Shown: positions 35,286-46,455 of the stretch, piece after piece
Numbering within the stretch: the first letter of the stretch is position 1
Layout: the number at the start of each line of letters is the position of its first letter
Origin: Triglochin maritima
Lineage: Eukaryota; Streptophyta; Magnoliopsida; Alismatales; Juncaginaceae
Length of the DNA: 64,000 bases
Direction: 5' to 3'
Assembly (NCBI GenBank): GCA_963682175.1
Contig: OY821779.1
Location: 7,080,501 to 7,144,500, forward strand
Notes under the pieces: model-generated
Seen by the model: the letters and a program-made list of their open reading frames with translations, nothing else
The model's database searches: none
What the model was told of the DNA's origin: nothing
Program-made: the position numbers and the translations under genes

Positions 35286-36399
35286 AATTGATTTAATGGA
35301 AAAGGAAAAATTAAATAACAACTTTATATCATGAAATAAATACTTCCAAGACAACAAAAAAGGCATATGTGTTATCATCGTTGAGACCATTGTTCTTTCA
35401 AATGCTAGCAAGGGCAGCAAAGGATAATGCACATTTCAGAGCGTCAACCTTTAGTTGACAAGAGAAATGAAATTAGCTTCCTGATGCAAACAAGTTATGT
35501 AATGAACAAATCAAAAGAATGAAACTCAAGCTATAACTGTTCCATTTTACAATCTCATTATGGTCGTCAGTTCATTGATTTTAATGATCCTAGAAAACAA
35601 AAATAGGAAGGGCTAGAATAATTTGCTTACTGATGTCACACTATATTTATACTTTCCTGCTCTTTTTGACCAGACAATCAATATTGCAACGTCAATGCTA
35701 GTATAACCATGGACCTCCAAACGTAAAGTAGACATTATTGCCAAAAACTTGTGATGCCAAGTAAGAAAAGAGCCTTTTTTATTTCTATTCCATGTAAATT
35801 CTCGTGTCTTACTTTAGTTTCCACTTTGATTTGCCATTTGAGTAAGGGATACCATGCAAAGGAACTACATTTAAAAGACCAATCAATTAAATATGACATC
35901 AATTACTTATCATAAAGGAAATGAATGTGTGATTCGATACCGAACCAGAGTTAAGTGTGACATCGTACCATCTGATAGAATTTTTCCATGAAAACGCTTT
36001 CCGACCGTCCAAATCACGAAAGACAAGAAAGAGTTTAGCATCCTCAATGTCATTCTGGAAATTATCCTCTTCATTTTCCTACAAGGAACAATTTCCGAAC
36101 AGAAGGTAAATACTAAATAGATTTTAATCTACTAAACATTGTAGATAGAACATATTTTGCTCGTTAAATGAGGATGATGCAACCAACAGTGAATGAGTGA
36201 ATGTACTCAAAATGGAACCTTGAGACCACACAAGATTGATATCAATTTCAAAATTATATGTGTAATAACCTAATCTAAACATTAAAATTAAACTAAACTA
36301 AACCTAATTAACCTAAGTAAGCCTTGATTAGGGAAGCATGAGGTGGCTTGTTTTGATTTGAAGTTTAAGAGGTGGATTGAAGATAAGTTTGGATGTTAC

Positions 36400-36408
36400 T
36401 ATAAATAG
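36400..36408 (+). promoter_or_regulatory. TATA box of the gypsy LTR
   Basis: tataaatag, 139 bp into the LTR; the identical site in the 3' LTR is at 42919-42927. Confidence 0.7.
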
Positions 36409-36688
36409 AGGTGTAGGGTTAATTAAAACGTTTCTTCACTTGTGTTCAGTTCAGAGAGTGTGTGAGAGGCGAAATTGGTGAAAAAGAAGAAGGAGAGAAG
36501 AAGAAGAAGAGGAGAAGAAGGTCAAGTGTTGGGTTGAGGTTGCCAAAGCTAGGGAGGCTTCTTCAACCGTCAAAAAGGTATGCCAAATCTTCATTATAAC
36601 TCACTTGTGCCTTGTGAGTGTTGGGGATCGACGTTGGTGTCGAATTCCCCGTCGGAATTCAACCAATTCAGAGGTTGAAGACGACGAT

Positions 36689-37324
36689 CGGTCGACCGGT
36701 GCCTGTGGGCAGTCGACCGATCCTATTATTATATTGATGTTTACCCGCAAACGGTCGAACGATGTCTATGGACGGTCGACCGTTATGCCAAATTCATGCG
36801 GGAAAAAGGGGATATGCTGTTATCGGTCGAACGGGACCACTTAGCCGGTCGACCGAATAACGATGAGAATGGGTCGGTTGGGGATTTTGACTTATTAAAC
36901 GGTCGAACGTCCTTTACCTTGTTCGACCGATCCATTCGATGCTAAGTCGGTTGGGAGCTTTGACCAACAAAACGGTCGACCGCTCTTTAACTCTCGGTCG
37001 ACCGACTGAGCATTTAATTAAGCGGTAGAGTGCTTGTGTTGTTTCGGTCGAACTGTATTTCAGTTTCGGTCGACCGAACGAGACTTGGGCAAAATATTGA
37101 AATCCCTGTTATCGGTCGAACGACCCCTTGGTTCGACCGGTCGGATATATATATTATATAAAATTGTATAGCGTAGACCATCCAAACGGTCGACCGCTAG
37201 ATGACTTTTGTTCGACCGATTGGTCGGTAATTCGGTTGGCGTGGTTCGACCGGTAGACTTGTTTGTACAGTACTGTGTACTGTGTGGGGGACCGGTTGAC
37301 CGGTGTGCTTTTAGCGGTCGACCG
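36689..37324. repeat. CGGTCGACCG palindrome cluster (gypsy 5' LTR)
   Basis: About eight perfect CGGTCGACCG copies interspersed with about ten one-base variants, most of them CGGTCGAACG or its complement CGTTCGACCG, in which one arm of the palindrome is altered the same way. Confidence 0.93.
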
Positions 37325-38167
37325 ATCTGCCGCAGGTTGGTGGATTTATCCACACGCGATCCGTCGATGTCAGGTCGACTACCGGCTCTGAGGCGACGGT
37401 TGATTACCGGCTTTGAGAGCTACGGATTTCACCTTCGACGAAGGCGTATTATTGTTGTACTTTTTCCTCTCTTACCGAGCGGGGTGTGAGGGATGTGTAC
37501 CGTAAACCTTGGGCAGTTTGCGAGGGTTTAGCGGTAGGCCGAGGATGTTCCGGCAGGGTGCGCGCTAGGCGACTCTTGGGGGAGCAGTGGCTGTCGTCTG
37601 ACCCGAGTTGTGTATTCGGCGGGCTGACTCGCTCTTTGGGTGCGGCGTGTACCGGGGGTTCCTTCCTGCACTTTTTGGGAGCAGTGGTGTCGACTGACCC
37701 TTGTGAGGCAGCGATGGACTGACTTGACCCTAGTGGCAGGAGTGGTTCAGTGCCGCGGAGGCGGTGAGGGCATTATTGTGGGCCCGAGGCGGATGATCAT
37801 GTGCATAGCATTGCATTGTCTTTAATTCCTTTTTATATTTTAGGATGTTTGGTATACGGGGTTCCTGCAGGGAACTCAGGCATGTTTGTTGTTTGCATTT
37901 CAGGTAGCGAGCAGGGTTAGAGTTTGAGGTGGTGACCGAGGACGGTGCCCCCGAGATCAGATCCTGTAGTTGTCAGTTTCTTCCTTTTGAGGTGATTACA
38001 TATTGTATAGCTTTTGTCGTAATCACAGTCAGTTTGTATATTTGACTTCCACGTGGATCATATTATATTATATATGTTGGTTTGTTTCCCGTGACGTGCC
38101 CCGTGCTGACCGTTGACGGTCTTTATTATTGTTTAAATTTTCCGCTGTTTTCGGGTACGTTACAATT

Positions 38168-38179
38168 TGGTATCAGAGC
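38168..38179 (+). promoter_or_regulatory. Gypsy primer-binding site
   Basis: TGGTATCAGAGC, three bases after the 5' LTR; complementary to the 3' end of initiator-Met tRNA as in most plant LTR retrotransposons. Confidence 0.93.
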
Positions 38180-38287
38180 GTTGATCTCGGCGTACTTGTC
38201 CAAAGAAACCACCTTTGAGTTAGGAGTTAGGTCTAGAGGATCATGCATGCACAGATTATATTGATATTGTCTTGTTTCCTTTGGCAG

Positions 38288-41200
38288 ATGCCTCCTAGAC
38301 GGGGGAAGGCGGTTGCCCATACTCGCGGTGAGAGTGAGACTGCGTGGGATGAGGCTTGGGAGGATGAGCGTCGGACGTTGTTCGATACGGTCGGACGTCT
38401 GACAGAGATGCTACAGCAGCAGACGGCACAGACTGGGCAGACGGGGACTGGTGCTATGCATGACCGGTTTATGCGCCAGCATCCGCCTACCTTTCTGGGG
38501 CAGTATGACGCAGAGGCTGCAGGGGAGTGGATCTTCACGATGCAGAAGATCTTCAGTGCTATTGGTTGTCCTCCAGAGGCGAGAGTGGGTCTGGCTACAT
38601 ATGTTTTGGACGGTGCTGCGTCCAACTGGTGGAGGTCCACATCTGCAGTGGTGTTTGCGGACAGAGATGATATAGCATGGGAGGAGTTCGTTGGCGAGTT
38701 CAACGAGCAGTATTTTCCGCAGCATGTCCAGGATGCGAAGAGGGAGGAGTTTCTGAGTCTTCAGCAGGGAGACATGACCTTGGCAGGCTACATCGGGAAG
38801 TTCAACGCCCTTGAGCGTTACTGTCCCGAGATGTATGTTACACAGGAGCAGAGAGCAGGGAAGTTCGTCCGAGGGCTCCGGAAGCAGCTGAGGACGAAGG
38901 TGCTGACACACATGCCGAGCACGTTGGCCGATGCAGTGAAGAGTGCCTCTGTTCTTGATCGTGACTACAGGGAGAACTACCAGGATGAGAGGAGGCCATC
39001 AGGTAGGTTCTCTGGGAGGCCAGGAGGTCAGACTGGAGGGAATCCGGGCAAGAGGCCCCGATACGAGGGGGCAGGAGTTGCAGTACCACGACCTGAGCCT
39101 TGTGGTACTTGTGGGAGGTTTCACTCCGGACCGTGCTTCACCCCCGGAGCGTGTCATGGTTTTGGCCAGATGGGTCACTTTATCAGGAGCTGTCCGAGCC
39201 GAGGAGCTGGGCCGAGCAGACCACCGGGTTTACCCGCACCAGGCAGAGGAGGAGGCGGAGGTAGACCACCTTTCCGACCACAGCAGGGGCAGCGCACTGA
39301 CAGAGTTTTCACCATCCAGGCAGAGGAGGCTCGGGATGGAGGCGCTGTCGTGGAAGGTACACTTCTTGTCGCAGGTTCAGTAGCTAGGGTGTTATTTGAT
39401 TGTGGCGCGACACACTCGTTCATCTCAGAGCGATTTGCGGGAGTGTTGGGCTGTACCCTTGCGATGTTGACTGCCACTTTGGAGGTCAGCACACCCCTGG
39501 GTCTGGTGGGCACTGTGGGGAGATTTGTCCCCGGCGCCACGGTTGTTTCGGGAGATCAGGAGTTTCCGGCAGACCTGGTCTTGCTACCGATGGAGGACTT
39601 TGATGTCATACTTGGGATGGATTGGCTGTCCCAATATGATGTTCGAGTCTTGTGCCGTGAGAAGAAGATTTTGATCCCGAGGAAGGGTTTGCCTGATATT
39701 CTGATTAGAGGGATCAGAAGCAGAGGGGGTCGCATTATTGTATCTGCCGTGAGAGCTCAGAGACTGTTACAGCAGGGTTGTGTAGCATTTCTGGCGACAC
39801 TTGTGGTTACGGAGGCAGAGTCCCAGAGGCTAGAGGACATTGAGGTAGTGCAGGAGTTCGCGGATGTTTTTCCAGCAGAGATTCCAGGTTTACCACCACA
39901 CCGGGAATTGGAGTTCGGCATTGAGTTGGTAGTCGGCACTACACCACAGTCGAAGGGTCCATACCGGATGGCACCTGCTGAGTTGACAGAGTTGAAGAAG
40001 CAGTTGCAGGAGTTGATGGACTCTGGATTTATCAGACCGAGCGTCTCGCCTTGGGGTGCACCAGTTTTGTTTGTGAAGAAGAAGGACGGATCCTTGAGGA
40101 TGTGCATAGACTACAGGATGCTGAACCAGGTGACGGTGAAGAATAGGTATCCCTTACCTAGGATCGAGGACCTCTTTGACCAGCTGCAGTCAGCGAAGGT
40201 TTTCTCGAAGATTGACCTGCGTTCAGGATATCACCAGTTGAGGATCCGAGATGAGGACATCCAGAAGACAGCTTTTAGGACGAGATATGGTCACTATGAG
40301 TTCTTGGTGATGCCATTTGGATTGACGAATGCTCCGGCAACGTTCATGGATCTGATGCACCGGACATTCAGGCAGTATATTGATATATTTGTGATTGTCT
40401 TCGTGGATGACATTTTGATCTATTCACCAGATGTGGAGCAGCACAGAGAGCATTTGAGGATTGTACTCAGCATCTTGAGGGCTCAGCAGTTATATGCTAA
40501 GTTCTCAAAGTGCGAGTTTTGGTTGGACAGAGTGGCATTCCTCGGACACATTGTATCGGCAGAGGGGATAGCAGTGGATCCGGCGAAGGTAGAGGCAGTG
40601 ACACAGTGGAGGACCCCTACGAGCGTGACGGAGATTAGGAACTTTGTTGGACTGGCGGGTTATTACCGTCGCTTCATCAAAGACTTCTCGAGATTGGCAG
40701 CACCACTGACGGCTCTGACGCAGAAGGGAGTCACTTTTGTTTGGTCGCAGAAGTGCGAGGACAGCTTTCAGGAGCTGAAGAGACTGTTGACCACAGCACC
40801 AGTTTTATCATTGCCGAGTGGCACGGGTGGATTCGTGATTTATAGCGACGCTTCGGGTATTGGCTTAGGATGTGTCCTTATGCAGCACGGGAGGGTGATC
40901 ACATACGCATCCAGACAGCTGAAGGTCCATGAGAGGAATTACCCGACACATGATTTGGAGTTAGCAGCAGTGGTTCATGCACTGAAGACCTGGAGACACT
41001 ATCTTTATGGCGAGCAGTTCGAGGTGTTTACAGATCATCAGAGTCTGAAGTACCTGTTCTCGCAGAAGGAGCTGAACATGAGGCAGCGCAGATGGCTTGA
41101 GTTCATTAAGGACTATGACTTCACTATCTCTTACCATCCGGGGAAGGCGAACATAGTTGCAGACGCTTTGAGCCGGAAGGTGGAGGTATCAGTAGCAGGC

Positions 41201-42730
41201 CTATGCATTCAGGAGTGGCGACTGCTAGAGTCTTTGGCAGAGTGGAGGCCATTTGCTGATAGCTCTGAGGGCGCAGTGATTGCCGGATTGAGAGTAGAGC
41301 CTCAGACAGTATCAGCAGTGATTCGTGCTCAGACTACAGATGAGGAGTTGAGCAGTTTGTTACAGTTAGCTGCCAGAGATGGGTCAGACTTCAGAGTTGG
41401 AGTGGACGGAGGTCTGAGATTCAGAGACCGTATCTGGGTGCCGAAGACAGAGGACCTGAGACATGATATCATGGAGGAGGCACACAGATCGAGATATTCC
41501 ATTCATCCAGGGAGCACCAAGATGTACAAAGACCTGCAGCGGAACTTCTGGTGGCGAGGTATGAAGAAGGACGTTGCAGACTTCGTGTCGAGGTGTTTGG
41601 TCTGTCAGCAGGTGAAGATCGAGCACCAGAGACCAGCAGGGCAGATGCAGAGGATTGAGTTGCCCGAGTGGAAGTGGGAGCACGTGACGATGGATTTTGT
41701 TACGGGGCTACCGAAGACACGGAGATTCCACGATGCGATTTGGGTTATAGTCGATCGACTGACCAAGTCGGCGCATTTCTTAGCTATTAAGACCACTCTT
41801 GCTCTGGAGGGTCTAGCTAAGTTATATATTGAGGAGATTGTCAGACTTCATGGCGTGCCGGTCAATATCATTTCAGACAGAGATCCCATATTCACTTCGA
41901 AATTTTGGGAGAGTCTACACAGAGCATTGGGGACACGTCTGAAGTTTAGCACAGCTTTCCACCCACAGACAGATGACCAGTCAGAGCGGACGATACAGAC
42001 ATTGGAGGACATGCTGAGAGCGTGTACACTTGACTGGGCCGGGCATTGGGATGAGCATTTGCCGTTGATCGAGTTTGCCTACAACAACAGCTACCATTCG
42101 AGTATTGGGATGGCACCCTATGAGGCATTATACGGGAGACCGTGTAGATCGCCGGTATGCTGGAGTGATGTGGGCGAGAGACAGCTAGTTGGACCTGACA
42201 TTATCCAGTTGTATTCAGAGAAGGTCGACGTGATTCGGAGACGACTAGCTACGGCGCAGAGCAGGCAGAAGAGTTATGCTGATACGCGGAGGCGTGAGCT
42301 GACTTTTGATGTAGGAGATCATGTCTTCCTGAAGATCTCACCTTCCAGAGGTGTGATGAGATTCGGGAAGAAGGGGAAGCTGAGTCCGAGATATGTCGGA
42401 CCGTTTGAGATATTGGATCGGGTTGGTGAGGTGGCGTATAGGATTGCTTTACCGCCACAGTTTGCAGGACTTCACAACGTCTTCCATGTTTCTATGTTGA
42501 GGAAGTACGTGGCCGATCCAGCTCATGTGATAGAGATATCAGTACCGGAGATCCAGCAGGATTTGTCATTAGATGAGAGACCAGTTGAGATTGTGGATCA
42601 GATGGTACATCAGCTTAGGAGGAGAGCGATTCCGATGGTGAAGGTCAGGTGGCAGCATCACAGTGTCAGAGAGGCTACCTGGGAGATCGAGGAGAATGTC
42701 AGGAAGCAGTATCCAGAGTTGTTTCGGTAA
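38288..42730 (+). CDS. Gypsy gag-pol polyprotein (chromovirus, Tekay/Del type)
   Basis: 1480 residues from the ATG at 38288 (MPPRRGK); an in-frame ATG at 38243 adds 15 residues but lies in the leader. Order: gag ([24 protein letters not shown]), zinc-binding [12 protein letters not shown] and a second knuckle starting at Cys289 whose second Cys is Phe292 ([14 protein letters not shown]), protease with [10 protein letters not shown] (Asp371), RT ([19 protein letters not shown] about 705-708), RNase H ([11 protein letters not shown], about 850), integrase ([30 protein letters not shown] near 1135, then IISDRDP and an [11 protein letters not shown] motif where relatives have HPQTDGQ), and a C-terminal chromodomain-like tail ([16 protein letters not shown]). 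No stop or frameshift. Possibly active unless the Cys-to-Phe or Gly-to-Asp change harms it. Confidence 0.96.
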   Translation: MPPRRGKAVAHTRGESETAWDEAWEDERRTLFDTVGRLTEMLQQQTAQTGQTGTGAMHDRFMRQHPPTFLGQYDAEAAGEWIFTMQKIFSAIGCPPEARVGLATYVLDGAASNWWRSTSAVVFADRDDIAWEEFVGEFNEQYFPQHVQDAKREEFLSLQQGDMTLAGYIGKFNALERYCPEMYVTQEQRAGKFVRGLRKQLRTKVLTHMPSTLADAVKSASVLDRDYRENYQDERRPSGRFSGRPGGQTGGNPGKRPRYEGAGVAVPRPEPCGTCGRFHSGPCFTPGACHGFGQMGHFIRSCPSRGAGPSRPPGLPAPGRGGGGGRPPFRPQQGQRTDRVFTIQAEEARDGGAVVEGTLLVAGSVARVLFDCGATHSFISERFAGVLGCTLAMLTATLEVSTPLGLVGTVGRFVPGATVVSGDQEFPADLVLLPMEDFDVILGMDWLSQYDVRVLCREKKILIPRKGLPDILIRGIRSRGGRIIVSAVRAQRLLQQGCVAFLATLVVTEAESQRLEDIEVVQEFADVFPAEIPGLPPHRELEFGIELVVGTTPQSKGPYRMAPAELTELKKQLQELMDSGFIRPSVSPWGAPVLFVKKKDGSLRMCIDYRMLNQVTVKNRYPLPRIEDLFDQLQSAKVFSKIDLRSGYHQLRIRDEDIQKTAFRTRYGHYEFLVMPFGLTNAPATFMDLMHRTFRQYIDIFVIVFVDDILIYSPDVEQHREHLRIVLSILRAQQLYAKFSKCEFWLDRVAFLGHIVSAEGIAVDPAKVEAVTQWRTPTSVTEIRNFVGLAGYYRRFIKDFSRLAAPLTALTQKGVTFVWSQKCEDSFQELKRLLTTAPVLSLPSGTGGFVIYSDASGIGLGCVLMQHGRVITYASRQLKVHERNYPTHDLELAAVVHALKTWRHYLYGEQFEVFTDHQSLKYLFSQKELNMRQRRWLEFIKDYDFTISYHPGKANIVADALSRKVEVSVAGLCIQEWRLLESLAEWRPFADSSEGAVIAGLRVEPQTVSAVIRAQTTDEELSSLLQLAARDGSDFRVGVDGGLRFRDRIWVPKTEDLRHDIMEEAHRSRYSIHPGSTKMYKDLQRNFWWRGMKKDVADFVSRCLVCQQVKIEHQRPAGQMQRIELPEWKWEHVTMDFVTGLPKTRRFHDAIWVIVDRLTKSAHFLAIKTTLALEGLAKLYIEEIVRLHGVPVNIISDRDPIFTSKFWESLHRALGTRLKFSTAFHPQTDDQSERTIQTLEDMLRACTLDWAGHWDEHLPLIEFAYNNSYHSSIGMAPYEALYGRPCRSPVCWSDVGERQLVGPDIIQLYSEKVDVIRRRLATAQSRQKSYADTRRRELTFDVGDHVFLKISPSRGVMRFGKKGKLSPRYVGPFEILDRVGEVAYRIALPPQFAGLHNVFHVSMLRKYVADPAHVIEISVPEIQQDLSLDERPVEIVDQMVHQLRRRAIPMVKVRWQHHSVREATWEIEENVRKQYPELFR

Positions 42731-42766
42731 GTCTGTTGTTTCGAATTTCGCGGACGAAATTCTTTT

Positions 42767-42779
42767 AAGGAGGGTAGAT
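42767..42779 (+). promoter_or_regulatory. Gypsy polypurine tract
   Basis: aaggagggtagat directly precedes the 3' LTR start at 42780; the expected plus-strand primer position. Confidence 0.8.
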
Positions 42780-44686
42780 TGTAATAACCTAATCTAAACA
42801 TTAAAATTAAACTAAACTAAACCTAATTAACCTAAGTAAGCCTTGATTAGGGAAGCATGAGGTGGCTTGTTTTGATTTGAAGTTTAAGAGGTGGATTGAA
42901 GATAAGTTTGGATGTTACTATAAATAGAGGTGTAGGGTTAATTAAAACGTTTCTTCACTTGTGTTCAGTTCAGAGAGTGTGTGAGAGGCGAAATTGGTGA
43001 AAAAGAAGAAGGAGAGAAGAAGAAGAAGAAGAGGAGAAGAAGGTCAAGTGTTGGGTTGAGGTTGCCAAAGCTAGGGAGGCTTCTTCAACCGTCAAAAAGG
43101 TATGCCAAATCTTCATTATAACTCACTTGTGCCTTGTGAGTGTTGGGGATCGACGTTGGTGTCGAATTCCCCGTCGGAATTCAACCAATTCAGAGGTTGA
43201 AGACGACGATCGGTCGACCGGTGCCTGTGGGCAGTCGACCGATCCTATTATTATATTGATGTTTACCCGCAAACGGTCGAACGATGTCTATGGACGGTCG
43301 ACCGTTATGCCAAATTCATGCGGGAAAAAGGGGATATGCTGTTATCGGTCGAACGGGACCACTTAGCCGGTCGACCGAATAACGATGAGAATGGGTCGGT
43401 TGGGGATTTTGACTTATTAAACGGTCGAACGTCCTTTACCTTGTTCGACCGATCCATTCGATGCTAAGTCGGTTGGGAGCTTTGACCAACAAAACGGTCG
43501 ACCTCTCTTTAACTCTCGGTCGACCGACTGAGCATTTAATTAAGCGGTAGAGTGCTTGTGTTGTTTCGGTCGAACTGTATTTCAGTTCCGGTCGACCGAA
43601 CGAGACTTGGGCAAAATATTGAAATCCCTGTTATCGGTCGAACGACCCCTTGGTTCGACCGGTCGGATATATATATTATATAAAATTGTATAGCGTAGAC
43701 CATCCAAACGGTCGACCGCTAGATGACTTTTGTTCGACCGATTGGTCGGTAATTCGGTTGGCGTGGTTCGACCGGTAGACTTGTTTGTACAGTACTGTGT
43801 ACTGTGTGGGGGACCGGTTGACCGGTGTGCTTTTAGCGGTCGACCGATCTGCCGCAGGTTGGTGGATTTATCCACACGCGATCCGTCGATGTCAGGTCGA
43901 CTACCGGCTCCGAGGCGACGGTTGATTACCGGCTTTGAGAGCTACGGATTTCACCTTCGACGAAGGCGTATTATTGTTGTACTTTTTCCTCTCTTACCGA
44001 GCGGGGTGTGAGGGATGTGTACCGTAAACCTTGGGCAGTTTGCGAGGGTTTAGCGGTAGGCCGAGGATGTTCCGGCAGGGTGCGCGCTAGGCGACTCTTG
44101 GGGGAGCAGTGGCTGTCGTCTGACCCGAGTTGTGTATTCGGCGGGCTGACTCGCTCTTTGGGTGCGGCGTGTACCGGGGGTTCCTTCCTGCACTTTTTGG
44201 GAGCAGTGGTGTCGACTGACCCTTGTGAGGCAGCGATGGACTGACTTGACCCTAGTGGCAGGAGTGGTTCAGTGCCGCGGAGGCGGTGAGGGCATTATTG
44301 TGGGCCCGAGGCGGATGATCATGTGCATAGCATTGCATTGTCTTTAATTCCTTTTTATATTTTAGGAGGTTTGGTATACGGGGTTCCTGCAGGGAACTCA
44401 GGTATGTTTGTTGTTTGCATTTCAGGTAGCGAGCAGGGTTAGAGTTTGAGGTGGTGACCGAGGACGGTGCCCCCGAGATCAGATCCTGTAGTTGTCAGTT
44501 TCTTCCTTTTGAGGTGATTACATATTGTATAGCTTTTGTCGTAATCACAGTCAGTTTGTATATTTGACTTCCACGTGGATCATATTATATTATATATGTT
44601 GGTTTGTTTCCCGTGACGTGTCCCGTACTGACCGTTGACGGTCTTTATTATTGTTTAAATTTTCCGCTGTTTTCGGATACGTTACA
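42780..44686 (+). repeat. Gypsy 3' LTR
   Basis: 1907 bp, near-identical to the 5' LTR (an extra 3 bp in the aagaagaag run near 43025; about 9-10 substitutions). Followed by the ATATG target duplication. Confidence 0.97.
43211..43846. repeat. CGGTCGACCG palindrome cluster (gypsy 3' LTR)
   Basis: Same layout as in the 5' LTR; one palindrome near 43500 is changed to cggtcgacct. Confidence 0.93.
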
Positions 44687-45422
44687 ATATGAGTACGTAC
44701 ATTTGGAATCTCGTAGAAAAAATTAAACGTGACGACGTTCAATCAATTTATTATCGAAATTGAATAAGTATACCAAACAACTTTGATCATCTGTACACAT
44801 AATGTTTAAGTGAGAATAAAAAAAAAACCCAGCTAGATGCTTCACTGGTACTTAATTCTCACTCATTTAAAAACTTCAGAAAAGTAATTATCACCGAGAG
44901 GCCGAGAAGCATCAACTACTGCTTATTTGCTTCCACAACTCCCATAAACATATCTTTACACAACATTAGTTTCCGGAACCACCTCGACTCATTGGATTAT
45001 TATTAATTCCAAATCAACACATATGAAAGGGATTATTACTAAACTCCTGCACTAAATAAAAGCAATATTTCGGTTCAAAACAGCATCTCCGATTGAGAAT
45101 CTGAAAACTAAGTATGACAGCGATTGGAAAATGGAATGCGATTATGGAGAAGCAATTTCTCACCGGATTCTTTATCTTCCTGTACTCCATAAGCCACTCA
45201 CTCCGGCGTTGAGATCGAAGGTGAACGGATCTTTCACTCGGCAAACTTGTACTGTGGTGTCTATAAACGGATCCATTTGATCCAAATATAGTTGTAAATG
45301 GATCGACTTTATTTTGGACTGGATTCGGTGCCCGGTTAATTGTCTTTTTTTGTAAAACATTAAAAAAATATTTATTTATGACAAATGTCATTACATAAGC
45401 CTTAATTACAAGACATTATATG

Positions 45423-45713
45423 TAGGGGTGAGCTTCGGTCCAAACCCGGACCGAACCGGACCGGACCGAAACCCGAATTTTCGGGAAGTCCGGACCGAAG
45501 ACCGGACCGAATAGGTTCGGTCCGGTCCGGTCCGGGTCGGTCCAAAACCCGAATTTTTACCTTAAATTTTCGGTCCGGTCCGGACCGAAGACCGAATTTT
45601 CAAAATTTTGAGGACCGAAGACCGGACCGAAAAAATTCGGTCCGGTTCGGTCCGGACCGAAAAATTCGGTTCGGTCCGGGTACCCGGACCGGACCGAATT
45701 TTGCTCACCCCTA
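45423..45713. mobile_element. hAT-type MITE with 8-bp TSD, CGGTCCGG-rich interior
   Basis: 291 bp. Terminal inverted repeats TAGGGGTGAGC / GCTCACCCCTA, flanked by the 8-bp duplication ATTATATG at 45415-45422 and 45714-45721. The interior is almost entirely alternating CGGTCCGG, CGGACCG and ACCCGAATTTT words. It lies about 230 bp upstream of the transporter pseudogene ATG (45190), so it sits in that gene's former promoter. Confidence 0.93.
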
Positions 45714-46381
45714 ATTATATGTCATACAGAGGAGAGGTAATAAAATAAGATATAGAATGAGTGTCCAGGAACGACCAGTTGTCTATGTGGTTTGGCGAAG
45801 CTTTGCTGAGAGCACTCGTAGTCATGATCCGGAATACCTAGATCAACCACTTTCTTTTTCTTCTCTTTCTCCTCCAAATGACTTGTCACGTCATCATGAC
45901 ACAACCTCCTATTTCTTCTTCACTATTCATTTATTAACCAAGACCTAGGTCATCCCACGAACTTTCCTCTGCATCATTAAATTTCTTCTCAACTTTTATT
46001 ATATTCTAAAATCATTTATATTTACCAAAAAACATTAATAATCTATTTGGAAATACCAAAATACCAATAAATCTCGTATTTCCAAATTCCATATACTTTA
46101 TTTATTTAACACATTTATCTATAGTACGCGTGTGATTCCTTTTCTTGTTGGACTGACAACATACAACATGCACGTGATGCATTTTCTTGTCCGACTGTCA
46201 ATCTATAGTATGCGCGTGATTCCTTATCTTGTCGGACTGACAATCTACAGTACGCGCGTGATGCCTTATCTGATCGATTTGAAATCTTGTCTGGGAATAT
46301 AATTATCTTAAAACTATATTAGGGAAACTAATCAAATGGAAAACCTATTTTGGAAGCTAAACTAAATCGGAAAAAGTTCTC

Positions 46382-46390
46382 TATAAATAC
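46382..46390 (+). promoter_or_regulatory. TATA box upstream of the Myb/SANT-like pseudogene
   Basis: tataaatac at 46382-46390, 66 bp before the ATG at 46456. Confidence 0.55.
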
Positions 46391-46455
46391 CCTCAAGTCC
46401 ACCTTAGTCATCACACAACTTCATTTCCCTCAACCTTTTAAACTCTCTTGAACCC

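Larger units (their letters stand above)
36261..38164 (+). repeat. Gypsy 5' LTR
   Basis: 1904 bp, TGTAATAACC...ACGTTACA. A TATA box (tataaatag) is at 36400-36408. The palindrome cluster starts about 280 bp downstream of the TATA box, that is in the transcribed part. Confidence 0.97.
36256..44691 (+). mobile_element. Complete Tekay-like Ty3/gypsy retrotransposon with TSD
   Basis: LTRs 36261-38164 and 42780-44686, target duplication ATATG at 36256-36260 and 44687-44691, primer site TGGTATCAGAGC at 38168-38179, one uninterrupted gag-pol frame 38288-42730, and polypurine tract at about 42767-42779. The LTRs differ by only about 9-10 substitutions and one 3-bp indel in 1.9 kb by eye, so the insertion is recent. 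It sits in intron 1 of the transporter pseudogene, in opposite orientation. Confidence 0.97.
25940..45190 (-). pseudogene. CMP-sialic-acid-transporter-like (nucleotide-sugar transporter) pseudogene, shredded
   Basis: Minus-strand exon remnants, in gene order: 45190-45164 (ATG, MEYRKIKNP), ~36075-35990 (acidic ENEEDNFQND), ~35700-35631 (AILIVWSKRAGKYKYSVT), ~35452-35370 (VDALKCALSFAALA), 35076-35003 (VIVFPIPVAL..VKNLLK), 34875-34781 (YYIFAYVDAPSYQILKNLN), 34196-34126 (LSEVQWAAFILLCAG), 33966-33918 (VLQIPIHGWPMA), ~26906-26851 (SGIAISMVMKYADNIVK), 26184-26100 (VYSTSVAMLLTAVVSVF), 25991-25940 (VVSVSVYLHSIGQLQK, stop). These match plant Golgi CMP-sialic-acid-transporter-like proteins. Damage: Trp-to-stop at 35398-35400, 2-bp loss near 35015, 1-bp loss near 34147, lost donors near 34780 and 26850, a duplicated splice junction, and about 75 codons missing where copia DNA sits. 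A gypsy element fills intron 1. Confidence 0.9.

Noticed and set aside
38243..38287. Upstream in-frame ATG of the gypsy polyprotein as the start
   Set aside because: The first 15 residues are hydrophobic leader sequence absent from the family's gag start MPPRRGK; 38288 is preferred.
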